This document shows, piece after piece, positions 12,588 to 25,400 of a DNA stretch of 64,000 bases. The position numbers and the translations under genes were made by a program. Origin of the DNA: Apus apus (lineage: Eukaryota; Chordata; Aves; Apodiformes; Apodidae); assembly GCF_020740795.1 (NCBI RefSeq), contig NC_067312.1, positions 41,128,905 to 41,192,904 of the forward strand. Direction: 5' to 3'. Each line of letters opens with the position of its first letter. The first letter of the stretch is position 1. The notes beneath the pieces were generated by a model that saw nothing but the letters and a program-made list of their open reading frames with translations, ran no database searches and was not told the origin of the DNA.

Positions 12588-14050
12588 CACTGCTGTTCCA
12601 TAAGGAGCTTCCACAGGTTTCCTTAAGTCTGCCACTGATGCCACTGGCTTGCAAGGGATGAATTGTCTGTAAGTACATTACAGTATCTGGATGAAGGTCA
12701 GTAAGCAGAAGGGGATCAAGCCCCTCTGGTGAGAAAGAACAAATGAAAACTCTAAGAAACACCCTAGCAACCACTGATAGATACTGAAAACTTCTAATCC
12801 CATTTTTGTGTTTCACTCAGGTAATTGTTCAGAATCTAAATAGCCTAATGTTCACAAATATTCAAACCTAAATTTTAATTTGGCAATACAGGCTCAATTC
12901 TTGTTGAGCTATAATTTTTTGTAGAATAAACATCTGTGAATATTTTATTTTCTCAAAAAAGAACTCCGGTTACTGCTGTACAATCATTGTTGTAAATAAC
13001 AGTTTACCAATGAGAACTGCTGTGAATATTTTAATTTTTTGGAAATTTTTGAAGAAGAAGAATCTGCTCAGTTTTGGAGTAAATAAATGCAATTTTTTAT
13101 AAGCTATTAAGTCCATTTATGGAATAATAAATAATAAAAAAATATTTCCTTTGTCTCTAATGAGTTATGTGGAGATGTTTGGAACTAGCTTCTTTGTATT
13201 GATAATCTGTGCAGATCACGGTTACAAAGAAATGTGTGCCTGTCTGGAGGGGAGATGGAAAACTGCTTCATTTTCAGGGCCTTACTAGAAATTTGTTATG
13301 TGCACTGTGACATGTAATGTATCCTGGTTTATTTCAGTATACTAATTAACTGGTTTTAGATATATTGTCTTTTAGGTGTGCCTTGTTTTTCTTTCTGTGA
13401 GAATCTCAGTATTATTGGAAATTTAATACAGCCTAGGTTTGTCCACATGTTCAGCTTCTGCATTAACGGGGACAATATTCCATATTTTCCATAATTCCAT
13501 AATATTCCATAGTTTTCCATTTTCCTGGAACACAGAAAGACTGGTTTAATTTACTAAACCCCTTGCACTACCAAAAGGCTCTGTGAATTGTTTTCTTTTT
13601 GTTATATATTATAAATCAAGACAAATATAGCATGTACTGACTAAATGACCACATTATATGAAACAACCGATACGACTATACTTGTTTTATTTCATGCAAT
13701 GTAATCCCATGAACATTTATATTTAAGTTTTAAATATTCTTACATGAGATTGTATCCATTATAAATTTTAGACTATTGCAAATTGTAGTTAATAATCATT
13801 GACAAATTGTGACTTACAAATTACTTTAACTAAGTATTTTCAGTAGCTGAAAATTAATGAAATTCCATTAAGGAAAATTCTTGCATACTTATCCTTTTTA
13901 AGTGATTTCCTCTCAAGGTGCCCTCTCTGTTTCATACTTTTGTTTCATTTTTAAGTTCACCTTGACATGATAGCTGTAGATTTTCTCCAGGTACTTTAAG
14001 TACTCCCATATGCAGTGCCCAGCTAAATGTACACAAGTGTAAGCCAAGAA

Positions 14051-14093
14051 TGAAAAAAAAGAAAAAAAAGAAAAAAAAGAAGAAAAAAAAAGC
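14051..14093 (+). repeat. A-rich simple repeat (A8G-like units)
   Basis: Tandem runs of about eight A separated by single G. It gives spurious poly-Lys and poly-Phe reading frames on the two strands. Confidence 0.85.
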
Positions 14094-17000
14094 TTTTATT
14101 GTTACAAAAGAACACATAAATATGTATAATCTTGTTAGGTCTGATCCTCATAATAAATTTGTCAGATGTTACTTGAATAAGTTTTCTGTAATGGAAAAGT
14201 CTTCCTGCTCTCCTCTTTCAGCAGAGATTTTGACCACCTGGGCTCACATGCATATGTAGATAGGGAAATTGTAGTTTTGTTATCAGTGGCACCTGAATGC
14301 AGATCTTTCAAACACATTTTTGGTCATGACTGAAGTAAGTCACTAAATCAAATTTTCTTCAGTTTGTTCATACAGTTTTTCAGAATCTTTCACCCATAGG
14401 AAAGTTTAATTCATTGCACAGAAATACACATTGCACAGAAAATGGAAGGTTTTTCATTATCAAATTATATTTCTGTTTCATTGGTCTCAAGAATTTAAGT
14501 CAAAACATAATCAAATAAAAGCACTGGCAAACTCTTATCCAAAGGTTGAAGGGGAACAGTTTAGAAACAAAGCAAAAGAAAATTAATGTGCACTGAATGA
14601 CCTGAATGCTTAATAAGGAGGTGGTTTCTAAAAAAAGAAGAAACTCAAGGCTGTGACTAAGGAAGCAAACAAAACTGTAGGTCACCTGCTGTAGATAGCT
14701 CTGTCATGGCTTATGTCACATTCTCACAGTGAATTCCTGAGCAAATACTTACACCTTGCTCAAACAAACCTCGGGTGTAGCATGTCAGTGGCGCTGAACA
14801 AATGTTCTAGCAACCAAGCGTGCTGTTCTTGGGTGAGGCAGCAGCAGCCAGCAGGGGCCCTGTGCAAGTCGTGGCTCACCTCACGGCTCACCCCAGGTGT
14901 ATTCTTTAGGTAGCTTGCAACAAGCCTCTGTGCAGGATCTTTACACTGTGTCGTAGGCTGGAGCATAATGAAGTAAACCAACTCATCAGGCAAGCATGGA
15001 AAAATCCCTGTCCAAGTCTGGGATTTTTCCTCTGGTGCTTTCATTTTATGCTGCATTGATTGTTGTGCATGTTGTAAAGAACGAAAGCTTCAAAACTCAG
15101 TGAGGTTTTTTCAGTTGTACACAGTCAACAAAAAAAGAAAAAGGCTGTCAGCTCCTGTGCAGTTAGGATAGGTACGAAGTGCTTCCAAAAGCAGCATATA
15201 TATTCATTTTCCAAGACTGATTAAGGCACATTCCTATGATTGACAGTAGACACTTCTGTACATATGTTTCCATGCTATCAGCATTCTGGTACAAAAAATA
15301 TAAAAAGTTTGCAAATAGGAAGATAATGTAGATCTTTGTTAACTTTCTAGGAACCCTCTGAAAACTGAAACTCACTTTTTTTCTGAGATCAATACACTTT
15401 GTTTTAAGGGTTAGTGTGTCTTTCAGACTGTGATGTTTCAGACTAACAGATTGTCATGTTCAGCTCATGATGTTGATACAACTATATTCTTCATATGTGT
15501 ATTTTTAGAAATGTCATAAATTCTTGTATTCATATGTTCAATAACTGTAGTTACTTTCCGCTTGAACAGTTCTAGTTTCTTAACTGGTATAATTAAGAGC
15601 AGGGAAACACAAGGTTGAAGCCTACCCAAAACCAGATTTTAAAAAATCTGCCTGGAAGTGTGAAGCTGGTATTGAAGGTTCACAGTAATATAAACAGTGA
15701 TCTTAACAAAACTCTCCACTGCTGGAACAGAAGGTATGACTGGATAGGAGAGCTAGTATTCTGAATACCCTAAGGTATGAAGATCCTGCACTTCTGCTGT
15801 AAAGGGCTGCTGTAAGTTATTTAAGCCATTAGGGTTACTAGCATGTATTTTATATTTAAGAATATCTTATTTTAAAAAAATAAAAAAAATCTATATTAGC
15901 TTATCAGAAGTATTCTGTGAGAAGACTAATGTAATATCTTAGTGGGCTCAATTAGAAATAATGAAATAATTTAACTGCACTGTAGCCATAAGTGCAGATA
16001 GGTGCTTTGGGTTCATCGGTAAGTCCCTCAGTTCTTTGAGCAATGCTCCGTCACACAGATGTCACATGTCTTTGATGTCTGGGGTTTATCTCCCTGAAAA
16101 TCAAGCCCAGGTCTGTTTCTAATGCCTACTTCATAGTCTTAATTTCTGTCCTCCACCAGTTACTTAGATGTATATGTTTTTATTAACCTGTAGTAATGGT
16201 GAATGTAGTTTTCAAGAATGATTGTCAGGCACAGATTCGGGGACTGAGCATGGGACAGTCTTGTGTAATCAGGCACTTCCCTTCAGGAAATGGTGCTACT
16301 CTGAGCGACTAAATTATATTTGTTTGTTTAAAACAGCAGACTTCTTTAGCTCATTTATAGTGTTCTCTATCTCCTCTGAGGAAACAGCTGAAAATGGGTC
16401 TTAACAAAAGTTACGGATTTTTGTTTTACACAGAGCTCTTCTTAATACAAATCATAGAGGGAGGAGTATACATATTCATATCTATGTATATAGCTACCAT
16501 AGAGGCAGTGACTTTAAAATAAATCTTTGATTTCCAAGCTCTGGAAAACAAAGAGCTGTTTAATACATACACTATGTACAAGAGGTTGTGTTTTTCCTAA
16601 GTTTATTAAGTCATAGCTAAATAAGTCTTTCAGTAGATGCTTCCATGTCTGCCCCAGCAAATTATACACATCACAATCTTAAAAACAGCAATCCATATTT
16701 TTCTGTCTATAAAGCTTTCTTTCATTATTAATACTACATTTGTAAAATATTTAATTATTATTCCATTTGCTTCTTGCATTTTTAGGTGCTCTGAACCTGA
16801 TCTTGGACTACCAGCTGTTTCTGCAGACATGAATGCAGTCTGGGAGAGTGTGGGCTGATCTCCAAAGTCCTAGCTTACAGTATGCTACATGTGACTAGGT
16901 CATTAGTATGTACTGTTTGAACTGATGTACATTGTGTATAAAAGAGAAGAAAGAGATTAAATTGGTGTTTTGAAATAGCTAAGAGTTTGTCAAGTCACTT

Positions 17001-17150
17001 AACAGAATCCATTTTGTGCTTTCCTTCTTTTCAGAACTGCAATTTAAGTTAAAGGAGGTAAGTACTATGATTGCTTTAAGTTTTGTTGTCAAATCTTACA
17101 GTGTCTTTTGGCACACAGAAAAGGAAGCTAACGTGACTAACTTAAGATAG

Positions 17151-17163
17151 CACACACACACAC
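17151..17163 (+). repeat. Short (CA)n microsatellite
   Basis: Six to seven CA dinucleotides in a row. Confidence 0.8.
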
Positions 17164-17220
17164 GGTGAGAAATAGCAGATTCTAGATCTTTTGGGAATTA
17201 AGTTTGTTACTGCTGTTGTG

Positions 17221-17275
17221 ATCATAGCTCATACAGCTATCATACATATCATGCATATCATACATAAATCATACA
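17221..17275 (+). repeat. Degenerate ATCATACAT-type tandem repeat
   Basis: Several imperfect copies of ATCATACAT / ATCATGCAT in tandem, about 9-10 bp each. Confidence 0.5.
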
Positions 17276-18167
17276 GCACCTGATGTGCACATGGTACCTT
17301 TGGAAAAGTAAACAAAGAAAGTTTTTTAGCTCTGTTTTAAATTAAACTAAATGGTACTTGAAGCACAGAACAGTGACTAAATGGAAATAACTGAGAGTTT
17401 TGTGGCATTATGAAATCCTGACCTGTAAGTTTTTTAAAAAAAAGAAAATTGAGGACTCATGAATGGCAGCATTCAGCTGTCTAAACAGTGCCCTCAAACA
17501 TTTCCGGTTAGTAGAACAGATTGTAGAACACTTTTAAATGAGAGTATAAACTCAGACTGACGTACATTGAACATCTATGCGATAATGAGGATATAAAAAG
17601 CTATATGAAATACCATAATGGCTGTATTGCCATTATTATTATAATTTACTGCTTCAGTTTGGATGCAGAATATAGATTGGTGTACGTTAGCAGATCAGTC
17701 CTACTAGTTGAAGGCATTGTATGTTGAAGATTTAACTATCTTCTTGAAAATAATTTTGACAACTCTTGGGGAATTTTTATGGTACACTTGGAGATTAATA
17801 AACATTCTTAAAATACAAAAGAAAAAATTAATGAAAAATACATTGAGCAGAGTCCAACCACAATACACGGTTCTACAGGCAGTCTGAAAAATTGTGTTAC
17901 AAACAAATTTCTCATACACAGTTCAATCCGCATCAATACCTTAAACGGTTGCATGGGGCACCTCAGCCTGGCAGTTCATTGATTCCCCATCCCAGCTCTG
18001 CTGCCCAAAGGTGGCCTCTGAGCTTGGTCCCCTGAACACTCACATTCCAGGATGATCTACAGGACAAGGCTGCTTCTTATCACAAAGGGAGACTTCACTT
18101 CCTTGTAAGGAGTAGTTCTGTCCCTAACAATCCTGCTTCCAGCCAGTTTTACCCTTCTTGCAGCCTC

Positions 18168-18954
18168 TGTCATGGTTTGACTCAGGATCGACAAACCAGT
18201 GACAACAATGCTCTTGATCCCCTGCCCCTCCCACCCAGGTAGAGAAAGGAGAGAGTTAATTAGGAGAGAGACCTTCCAGATTGAAAACTAGACAGCTTTA
18301 ATTAAATACTAATAATAGAAGAAAATATGTACAAATACATACAAGTATGTGCAGGAATGTTCAAAACCCTATTGCTTCCCCCCACCCCCAGCAACTCCCA
18401 TGGCATCTCCTGAGCCGTGAGCAGTTCTGAAATGTCCCAGAGCTGCCGGGAAGAGTGGCAGAGCAGGCAGGAGCTGAGGGGAGAGTGATGAGGGTCAGGA
18501 GTGCACGGGGTGCAGAGTGTTAAGGGTCAGGAGTGCACGGACCTGTGGATCAACAGTGATAGATGAATGGAGTCCTCCCTGAATGCTGGCCATGGATGAA
18601 GGAAGGGAAGAATAAAGAGGAAGGGGCTTGGCTTCTCTGATCCCTGACTTTGTACTGAGCCTTAAGTAGATACATAGAATGGAACACTTTGGTTCGCCAA
18701 CTTTGCTGTCTGTCTAGTCTGCTCCTCCCTGCTGGAGGGTTGTATATACAACTCCTCTGCTGCTTTAGCATCTGAGGCTGCAGATTCAAAAAGCAGAGCT
18801 CGGTGTCCTTGGTTTCTCGACAGCAACAGAAACATTCCAGTGTTACCAGTCCACTAGCTGGAAAACTTGCTGCTAGTTAAATGAGAGCTCAGAAGGAAAA
18901 AAAAAACAAAAACCAGTAAAAAAAATTGGCTTCATCCTGGCTCAAACTAGGACA
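18168..18954 (-). mobile_element. ERVL-type solo LTR with perfect 5-bp target duplication
   Basis: Bounded on the minus strand by TGTCCTAGTTTGAGCC and ACCATGACA (787 bp). It is flanked by identical GCCTC at 18163-18167 and 18955-18959. A 5-bp duplication and TG...CA ends are the signature of ERVL integration. The terminal 21-22 bp form an unusually long imperfect inverted repeat. A palindromic TGTATATACA at 18741-18750 could be the TATA box, and an ATTAAA signal lies on the minus strand at 18297-18302. A tandem duplication of AGGGTCAGGAGTGCACGG occurs around 18490-18541. No gag, pol or second LTR is present, so this is a solo LTR left by recombination. Confidence 0.93.
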
Positions 18955-18959
18955 GCCTC

Positions 18960-21039
18960 CTCACCCTCCATGTCAGATCATTCCTCAGTCACAACTTGCC
19001 ACTGCTGAGCAGTTAATATTAGAATTTTCCTTTCACAACTGAAATATGAATTCTTGGCATCCTAGATGCAGTTTCTTCTGCATCCTCTTGTGTGCTCAGC
19101 CTAGCAAACAGCATTCATTTATTTGTCTGCCGTGGAGATTTGTTTTTAATTTTTTTTCCCCTATGCATTGTATATATGTCTTGATATTAACCAGCTCATT
19201 CAAAGGCTCTTTCAGGTATTTATGTAGAAGACTTCCTTCTGTTGGATCATCAGCCTTAGGAACAACATTTAAAACAGGGAAGAAGAGGAGGTAATTGGGG
19301 TGACCTTTTCTAGTGTCTTGCCACACCCACATCTTTGGGTGAGGACTGTGTGAAAGTTTATCCTGCAGCCACGTTTCATTGTGATGTTGCTATGGGTACT
19401 GGTATACAATGTGCTGCAAACACAGACAAGGACTGAACTTTGCAGGCAGACCTATATGAGTGAGAAGTTTCAGTTACTTGGGAAATGGTGAACTGTTAAG
19501 GTTGGTTTTGTCAGTGGAAAGAGTCAAATCATCCATCACTGTAACAAATGATTAGAATTTGAGCATCTATTACGAGTATTTCGGTTACTTGACTTGGATG
19601 TATGCTAGAAGTAACTCAGGTTCCTTTCTGCTCAGCTTTTGCCTTGATGATGTCCCATGCATTTGACCTAACAGCTGTGGAGTCAGCCATGATAGCGTGC
19701 TTTTACTCAGTGAGCAGCTCAAAGTAAAGAATCACAGCATGCAAGAAGTAAAATCCTGGGAGTTAAGATCCTTTCAAGACCAAGATTAAGAAATGGGTTT
19801 GCAAGCCAACAAACACTCTGCTTAGATGAAAACCTTTGACAGATCAAGATCATGTTGAGAGGGTAATTCAGAATCTAAACTTGGAATTTGAAATCCATTT
19901 TCAAGTTCAGCCTGAGGAGTGTGCTTTAGATCATGAGTTTACTTCAAAGGTTTTATTATGCTTCTTGCTGTAGCCCAGATACACAGAGCCTTATTGAACA
20001 GGCTCAAGTAGTGCGGAATTAATTAGTTGACATCAAAGACATTGCTTATTTGGAAGCAGATGAAGTTGACATGAACTACCTGAGCAACACGATCATTTTC
20101 TGTGAAGCAAGCAGAGCATGACTGAGGTTAAGCTGTTCTTTATGCAAAAAGAGGAAATGGCCAATGCACTTTCAGTTTCTAGCAAGCATAAAGTAGTCTA
20201 AGCTTTATCATAACATTTTGAAACCAATAAAGAAATTTAACAAACATCTGAAAGTATTTTTTTTCATGCAGCTAAAAATTAAGAGTAACACTTCTAAGAA
20301 AGTAATAGTAGAAAACTTGATGAGCACAAAAAGTGTCGGGTGTTTTTATATCAATGATGTTAAAGGAAACAGAATTTTGAACATCCTATGTAAATCAATA
20401 AAATTGCGCCAGTGATGTTACTGCTTTTTCATATATTCTCCTGCTAAGAGAAATACTCTGACAAGAATCCAAGAAATGTTAACATTTGCTGTAGGAGATA
20501 ATAATCTTTCAGAATAAGCAGTAAGTAGCAGAAGCACATTTTTTAAATACTTGAAATATTTTTGTAATATACACAAACTTGCCTCATACTAAGAATGTTT
20601 CGGAAAACAAGAAAAATGTTTCTTAAAAGTTTAAAACATACTAATAGAATAGATAGGATTACATTAATTGTAGCCTTTAAATATATTTAAATAATATATC
20701 TTTGGTGTGCACTGTGTAGTGCTGTCCTGTAATTAGTAAGGATTTAGAATCAGTGTAGTCAAATCAGCATGGCTCCGAGATACCTAGAATGGTACCACAT
20801 TTGTTGGTGTTGATGTGCTTACAAGGCCTTTGCACAAGTGACAATTTCTGAATGTTTTCCATAAACATTAACATGAGGCTGGAAACACTTGGACACTTAA
20901 GGTAAACCAGATTGCTTTTGCTGCAGCTGATATTCAATCTGCATTGGTAAGACTTGCAGGATACAGGTTGCTCTCTCAGCCTTTTCTTCCGAGATAGTTG
21001 AGTCCCTTATTCATGGGACATCGATCTTCTTCATCCTTG
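18960..21039. other. Intergenic DNA without a recognised gene
   Basis: Unique-looking AT-rich sequence. Short open frames on both strands near 19046-19332 overlap each other and are unrecognised. I see no repeat or exon. Confidence 0.55.
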
Positions 21040-22425
21040 CTTGCTAGAGTTGGTCCATATGACCAACTCAAAGTTGGCCTAGCTCTCCAGGCGTGTCCTA
21101 CCAGCCCTCCCAGTGAGTAAGGATCACTTACTTTGGCCTGCTGGTGCTGCTTCTCCTAGTGCAGCCTGGGCACCTCTTGGCCTTCTGTTGGTGAGCTGCT
21201 GGCTCATCTTCAGCTTGCCCACAGGACTCCCAGGTCTTTTTATGATAAGCTGGTTGGCTACCAGATTCTTTTGGTGCATGTGGTTATCCCTCCCTCAATT
21301 GAGAAGCTTGCCTTTCACTTTTTTGAACACAAGATTCTTGTTTTCTTGTTTCTTCATCCTGCTGAGGTCCCTCTGGATAACTGTACAACCACCTAATGTA
21401 TGAGCCATGCCTCCTAGTTTGTACCATCTGCAAACTTCCTATGGTTTACTCCACCAGTGGCTACTCTCCAACTGAGCTTTGTGCCACAGATCCAATACCC
21501 TCTGAGATCAATATTTTAGCCAGATCCTCTTCATGAAATGTTAAGTCTTCCATGCTCAATACTTTCCCCCAAGTCTCAGGGGACTGTGATTTCTGGAGGC
21601 AAATTCTACCAGTAAAGACTTAGGTGAAGGAGGCATTGGGCACCTCAGCCTTTTCCCTGTCTGCATTTACCAGCTCTCCCACTTAATTCAGCAGCATGCC
21701 TATATTTTTACTGCTGATATATCTGTGGAATTTCTTGTTGTCCTTCATATACTTCACTGCATTCAACTGCCTATAGTCTTTGACTTTCCTAACCCCATCC
21801 CTGTATGCTTGGACAGTGTCTCTATATTCCTGTTGAGTTACCTGGCCCTACATCCAACTCTTGAATACTTGACTTTTTATATCTGAATTTGAACACAAGT
21901 GTTTTGTTCATCCATGCAGGCCTTCTGCAACCTTTACTTGATTTCCCTCTTGTCTAGATGCACCATCTAGAGTTTTGAGAATGTGAGCCTTGAAAAACAA
22001 CCAGTTTTCTTGTACTCCTCTCTCTCCAGGGCTGTATCCCATAGGATTCTTCTAAGCAGGTCCCTGACAAGGCCAAACTCTACTTTTCTGAGGTTAAGCA
22101 TTGTGATCCTGCTTTTTGCCTTGTTTTGTCCTCTTGGGATCGTAAACTCCATCATCTCATGGTCACTGCAGCCAAGGCTGCCCCTGACCCATATATCCCT
22201 GAGAAGTCTTTCCTTGTTTGTAAGTGAAGCTCAGCAGAGCATCTCCTCTCATAGGTCCTCCATTGCCTGCCAGAAAGTTGTAATCAGTGCAGGCCAGAAA
22301 TTTCCTAGCTCCTTATGCCCTCGTGGATGCCACTGCTACTGCATACAGTGGGGTGGTTGAAATCCACCCTAAGAATGAGGACCTGTGAATGTGAGTCTTC
22401 TGCCAGCTGTCTGAAGAACAGAAAA
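21040..22425 (-). mobile_element. CR1 LINE fragment, end of endonuclease to linker
   Basis: Read on the minus strand from about 22425. It begins near the endonuclease VDFNHP motif (about 22350-22375) and passes SDHEMMEFTI (about 22155), with antisense CTCATGGTCACTGCAGCC at 22157-22174. The 'LRKVEF..VRDLLRRILWDTALE' stretch follows (about 22030-22100). The linker comes next with QAYRDGVRK and MKDNKKFHRYIS-like blocks, down to about 21550. The part 21040-21550 is more diverged; I assign it to the same element mainly by continuity and by similarity to other avian CR1-linked sequence. Numerous stops show it is non-functional. No 3' end is visible. Confidence 0.8.
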
Positions 22426-25400
22426 TTGATTCTTGTAGATTTTATCTTGTTTAATTTCTTATATTTTAAACTTATTTGTGTTATGGGTGCTAACAATAGA
22501 TGCTAATACAACGCTGATTGTTTGGGGGTTTCTTTTGCTAAATGATATTTTTCTCCAACTTTCCCACTCAGGAGTCTGTTATGATTCATTAGATTTGATG
22601 ATTATTTTCCCTGTGATTTGGTTGTAGTTCTATTACTTCTGGCATTTATATACCTAAATCATCTTAACTTCTAATAGAAAACCATTAACTTAATTACGTC
22701 AATTAACTGTAAAGTTATGCTGTGCTTCCTGAAGTCCCTCTGAAGTTTCAGTGTTGGTCCCCTGTACATATCTGTGTTTTTTGTGTTGTTCTACAGGTGG
22801 CAGAAGTGGAAGCATGTTGGCCTTGATATCCTAATGTTAGGATTTCAGGACTTACTCTGTCATTCTATAATAAAAGCACAACCTGAAGGTATTTTACGTG
22901 CAATTCTCCTTTATGACAGAGATTTTTCATCTCAAGTTAAAACGAGAGAAACAGCAGTAAGTGGAAATGGAGAGACATATTTTGTCTTCGTACAGGCCTA
23001 TAGAGGAGCAGAACAGGAGAGCAATTCAATAGTTTGCTTGTTTTCTCTTGATAATTGTAGATTATTTTACTATTTCCGCTCATTTGTTTGATGAATTGGC
23101 AAGCTGGTGAGAACTGCCCTCGTTTTCAGCCATTTTCTGCCAGGTGGAACAAGCATGCCTCATTTCCATATATACCAGAGCCTCAGCTTTCCATGCCATT
23201 TCTCCTGTGCAGATCCATCAGAGCATGTCATTTCCCAGTTTTATGTTTATAAATAAGGAAGTATATGGCAAAACCAAAGATGAAATCCAGAGTACCTCCT
23301 ACAAAACAGTACTGTTTTGATTCCAGGGTTTATAGTTTTATTTAGTTAATCACGTGGTACTTTTGCCTTTATTGTAACTGCAGATACTATTTGGCTACCT
23401 GTTCTACCCATATGCCCTTTCTTACACCATTTTCTTGACAATTCAAGTTATTTGTCATCTGCCATATGGTCTATGTAGCCAGCTCTTTTATTCTGGGAGT
23501 CTCAGATTGATGATTTAAAACCTGTTATATTAAGTTAATGTTTTCAAATGTAGGCCTTTGTTCCAGATGTACAAGCGAACCATCTGAATTCTTTTCAAAT
23601 ACAGAACAGAAGTATGCATTAAAATTTTGCCTTTCATACAACATTGATAATTTATCCTCTCTGTCTGGAAGTGGGTTTACACCATCTGCATGATTTCTTT
23701 TCCCGCTAATTGAAATAAAACATATTAGTCTTTCTGGGTTGACATCTGACAATACAGATTTATTTCAGCAGTCTTTAGCTTCTCTTATCCTTTTCCTATA
23801 CTTCATAATTTTAGTTTTATTACCATCTATTTTCTCTATCTAACATTAATTAATATATATATATTTATTTATTTCTAATTGTTGCTTCTAAATGAAGTTC
23901 TCAGTTGTTTAGACAAAGATGAGTGCAACTAAGGAGTTCCACCAAAAGCAACCCTTTTTACAGCTTCTCATTTTAGTTATATAGTTTTCTCTACACATTT
24001 ATCTTCCCAGTATTTTTTCTTATGACTTTTTACATTGGGAGATTGTGTAATTGCCTTTTGGGACTCTGTTCTGTATTCCCATATTGAATACAAATGTGTC
24101 ACAATAACTGTCTTTAAGCAAACACTAACTTCCAGTCTAGTAATTAATTGATTTTTATTCATTATAATGGGATAAAAGGTAGATGTATTACTAGTAGAGA
24201 TATTTACAGTTTTGTGAAACGCACTTGCCTGGGTCAATTAACTTCTACAATATTAACGAATGTGACTATTTGGTGCTCATTGCATGAGAGGTCCTGTGCG
24301 TCCCCTAATTTCAAGTCTACTCAGAGTCCCCAATTTTAATTTTGACCCATTACAGGTAAAGTTCTGGAAGAATGAGTTATTTTGTTGTTCAGTTTGATCT
24401 GGAGCTAATATGAATTTTTTCCCCAAGTAATGCATAAAGTTGTATTCTATGAAGGTGAACATAGAGGACACTGCATATTTAATACTGAATTTGAATAGGA
24501 GTTGCATTGCTTGCTGGTAACAGTATCCTGTGTTGCTAGTTTTGGCATATCCAAAATTGTTTCAATTTAAGTGAAGTGAAATAGACTAAATTAAGACAAT
24601 TTACATGTGCAGTCAGACAGGAAAATGAGCAGCCCTGTGAGACGTATCAGCAGGCATAGACATACAGGGAATGTATGTGATTGAGTTTTCTTGCTTATAT
24701 GGGGACAATGGTCTTTGCTTATGAAGTAATCAAAGTTCATCTTTTGTTCATATTGTATTCCAATGTTATATTTTTAGTAGGAAAAAACACTGTACACATA
24801 TATTCTGAATCTAATTCTTTAAATAAAGACTTTAAATATATTATTTTCAACCTGTTAGGCCATCCAAACAATGGAATAGCAATATGTGTTTGTACCTCTT
24901 TGTGTTTCACGGCAACAAGGGTTTCTTTCTGCAGGAAGGTAGACTCAGGTTGCAGACTACTGTTACTTGAAAGCAGAGTGGCCAATCAGTTTAGGGTTCT
25001 GTACCATCAACATTTCACTATCTTTTCCATGATGAAAACCACAGCTTACTGATAAGGGGTTAGTTCTTTGATCATTGTAAAGAGTTTCTTGAAGTAGCCC
25101 AAGTTTTTATGAGGCAAAATTCTTCTTTTCTTTTTCAAAAATATAGTATGGCTTATGTGCTGAAAACAGAAGTAATAAAGCTCCAAATTTTACAGGCTCA
25201 TGTGAGTAAAAGTAAGGACTTATATTACACTTTTGTTCTATTAACTTATAGTATTTCACTTGTAAATATTTTGCAAATATATTATGCGCATTAAATTATA
25301 TAGTAAAAAATTACATTAATATATCCACACTTTTTATCCAATTACATTTTGATTTTGTCATTTTTGTAGGCCTAAGGAGTGTAGTTACCATAGTCCTTCA

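Larger units (their letters stand above)
12588..18167. other. Intergenic DNA without a recognised gene
   Basis: AT-rich, with short simple repeats (A-rich 14051-14093, CA run 17151-17163, degenerate ATCATACAT units 17221-17275). A less AT-rich block at about 14750-15060 holds a 98-codon minus-strand open frame that I do not recognise. No splice-bounded exon or known repeat family was seen. Confidence 0.55.

Noticed and set aside
22774..23091. 105-codon open frame after a TTGTTCTACAG acceptor-like site
   Set aside because: The ATG lies before the acceptor and the translation resembles nothing known; single acceptor-like sites are frequent in AT-rich DNA.
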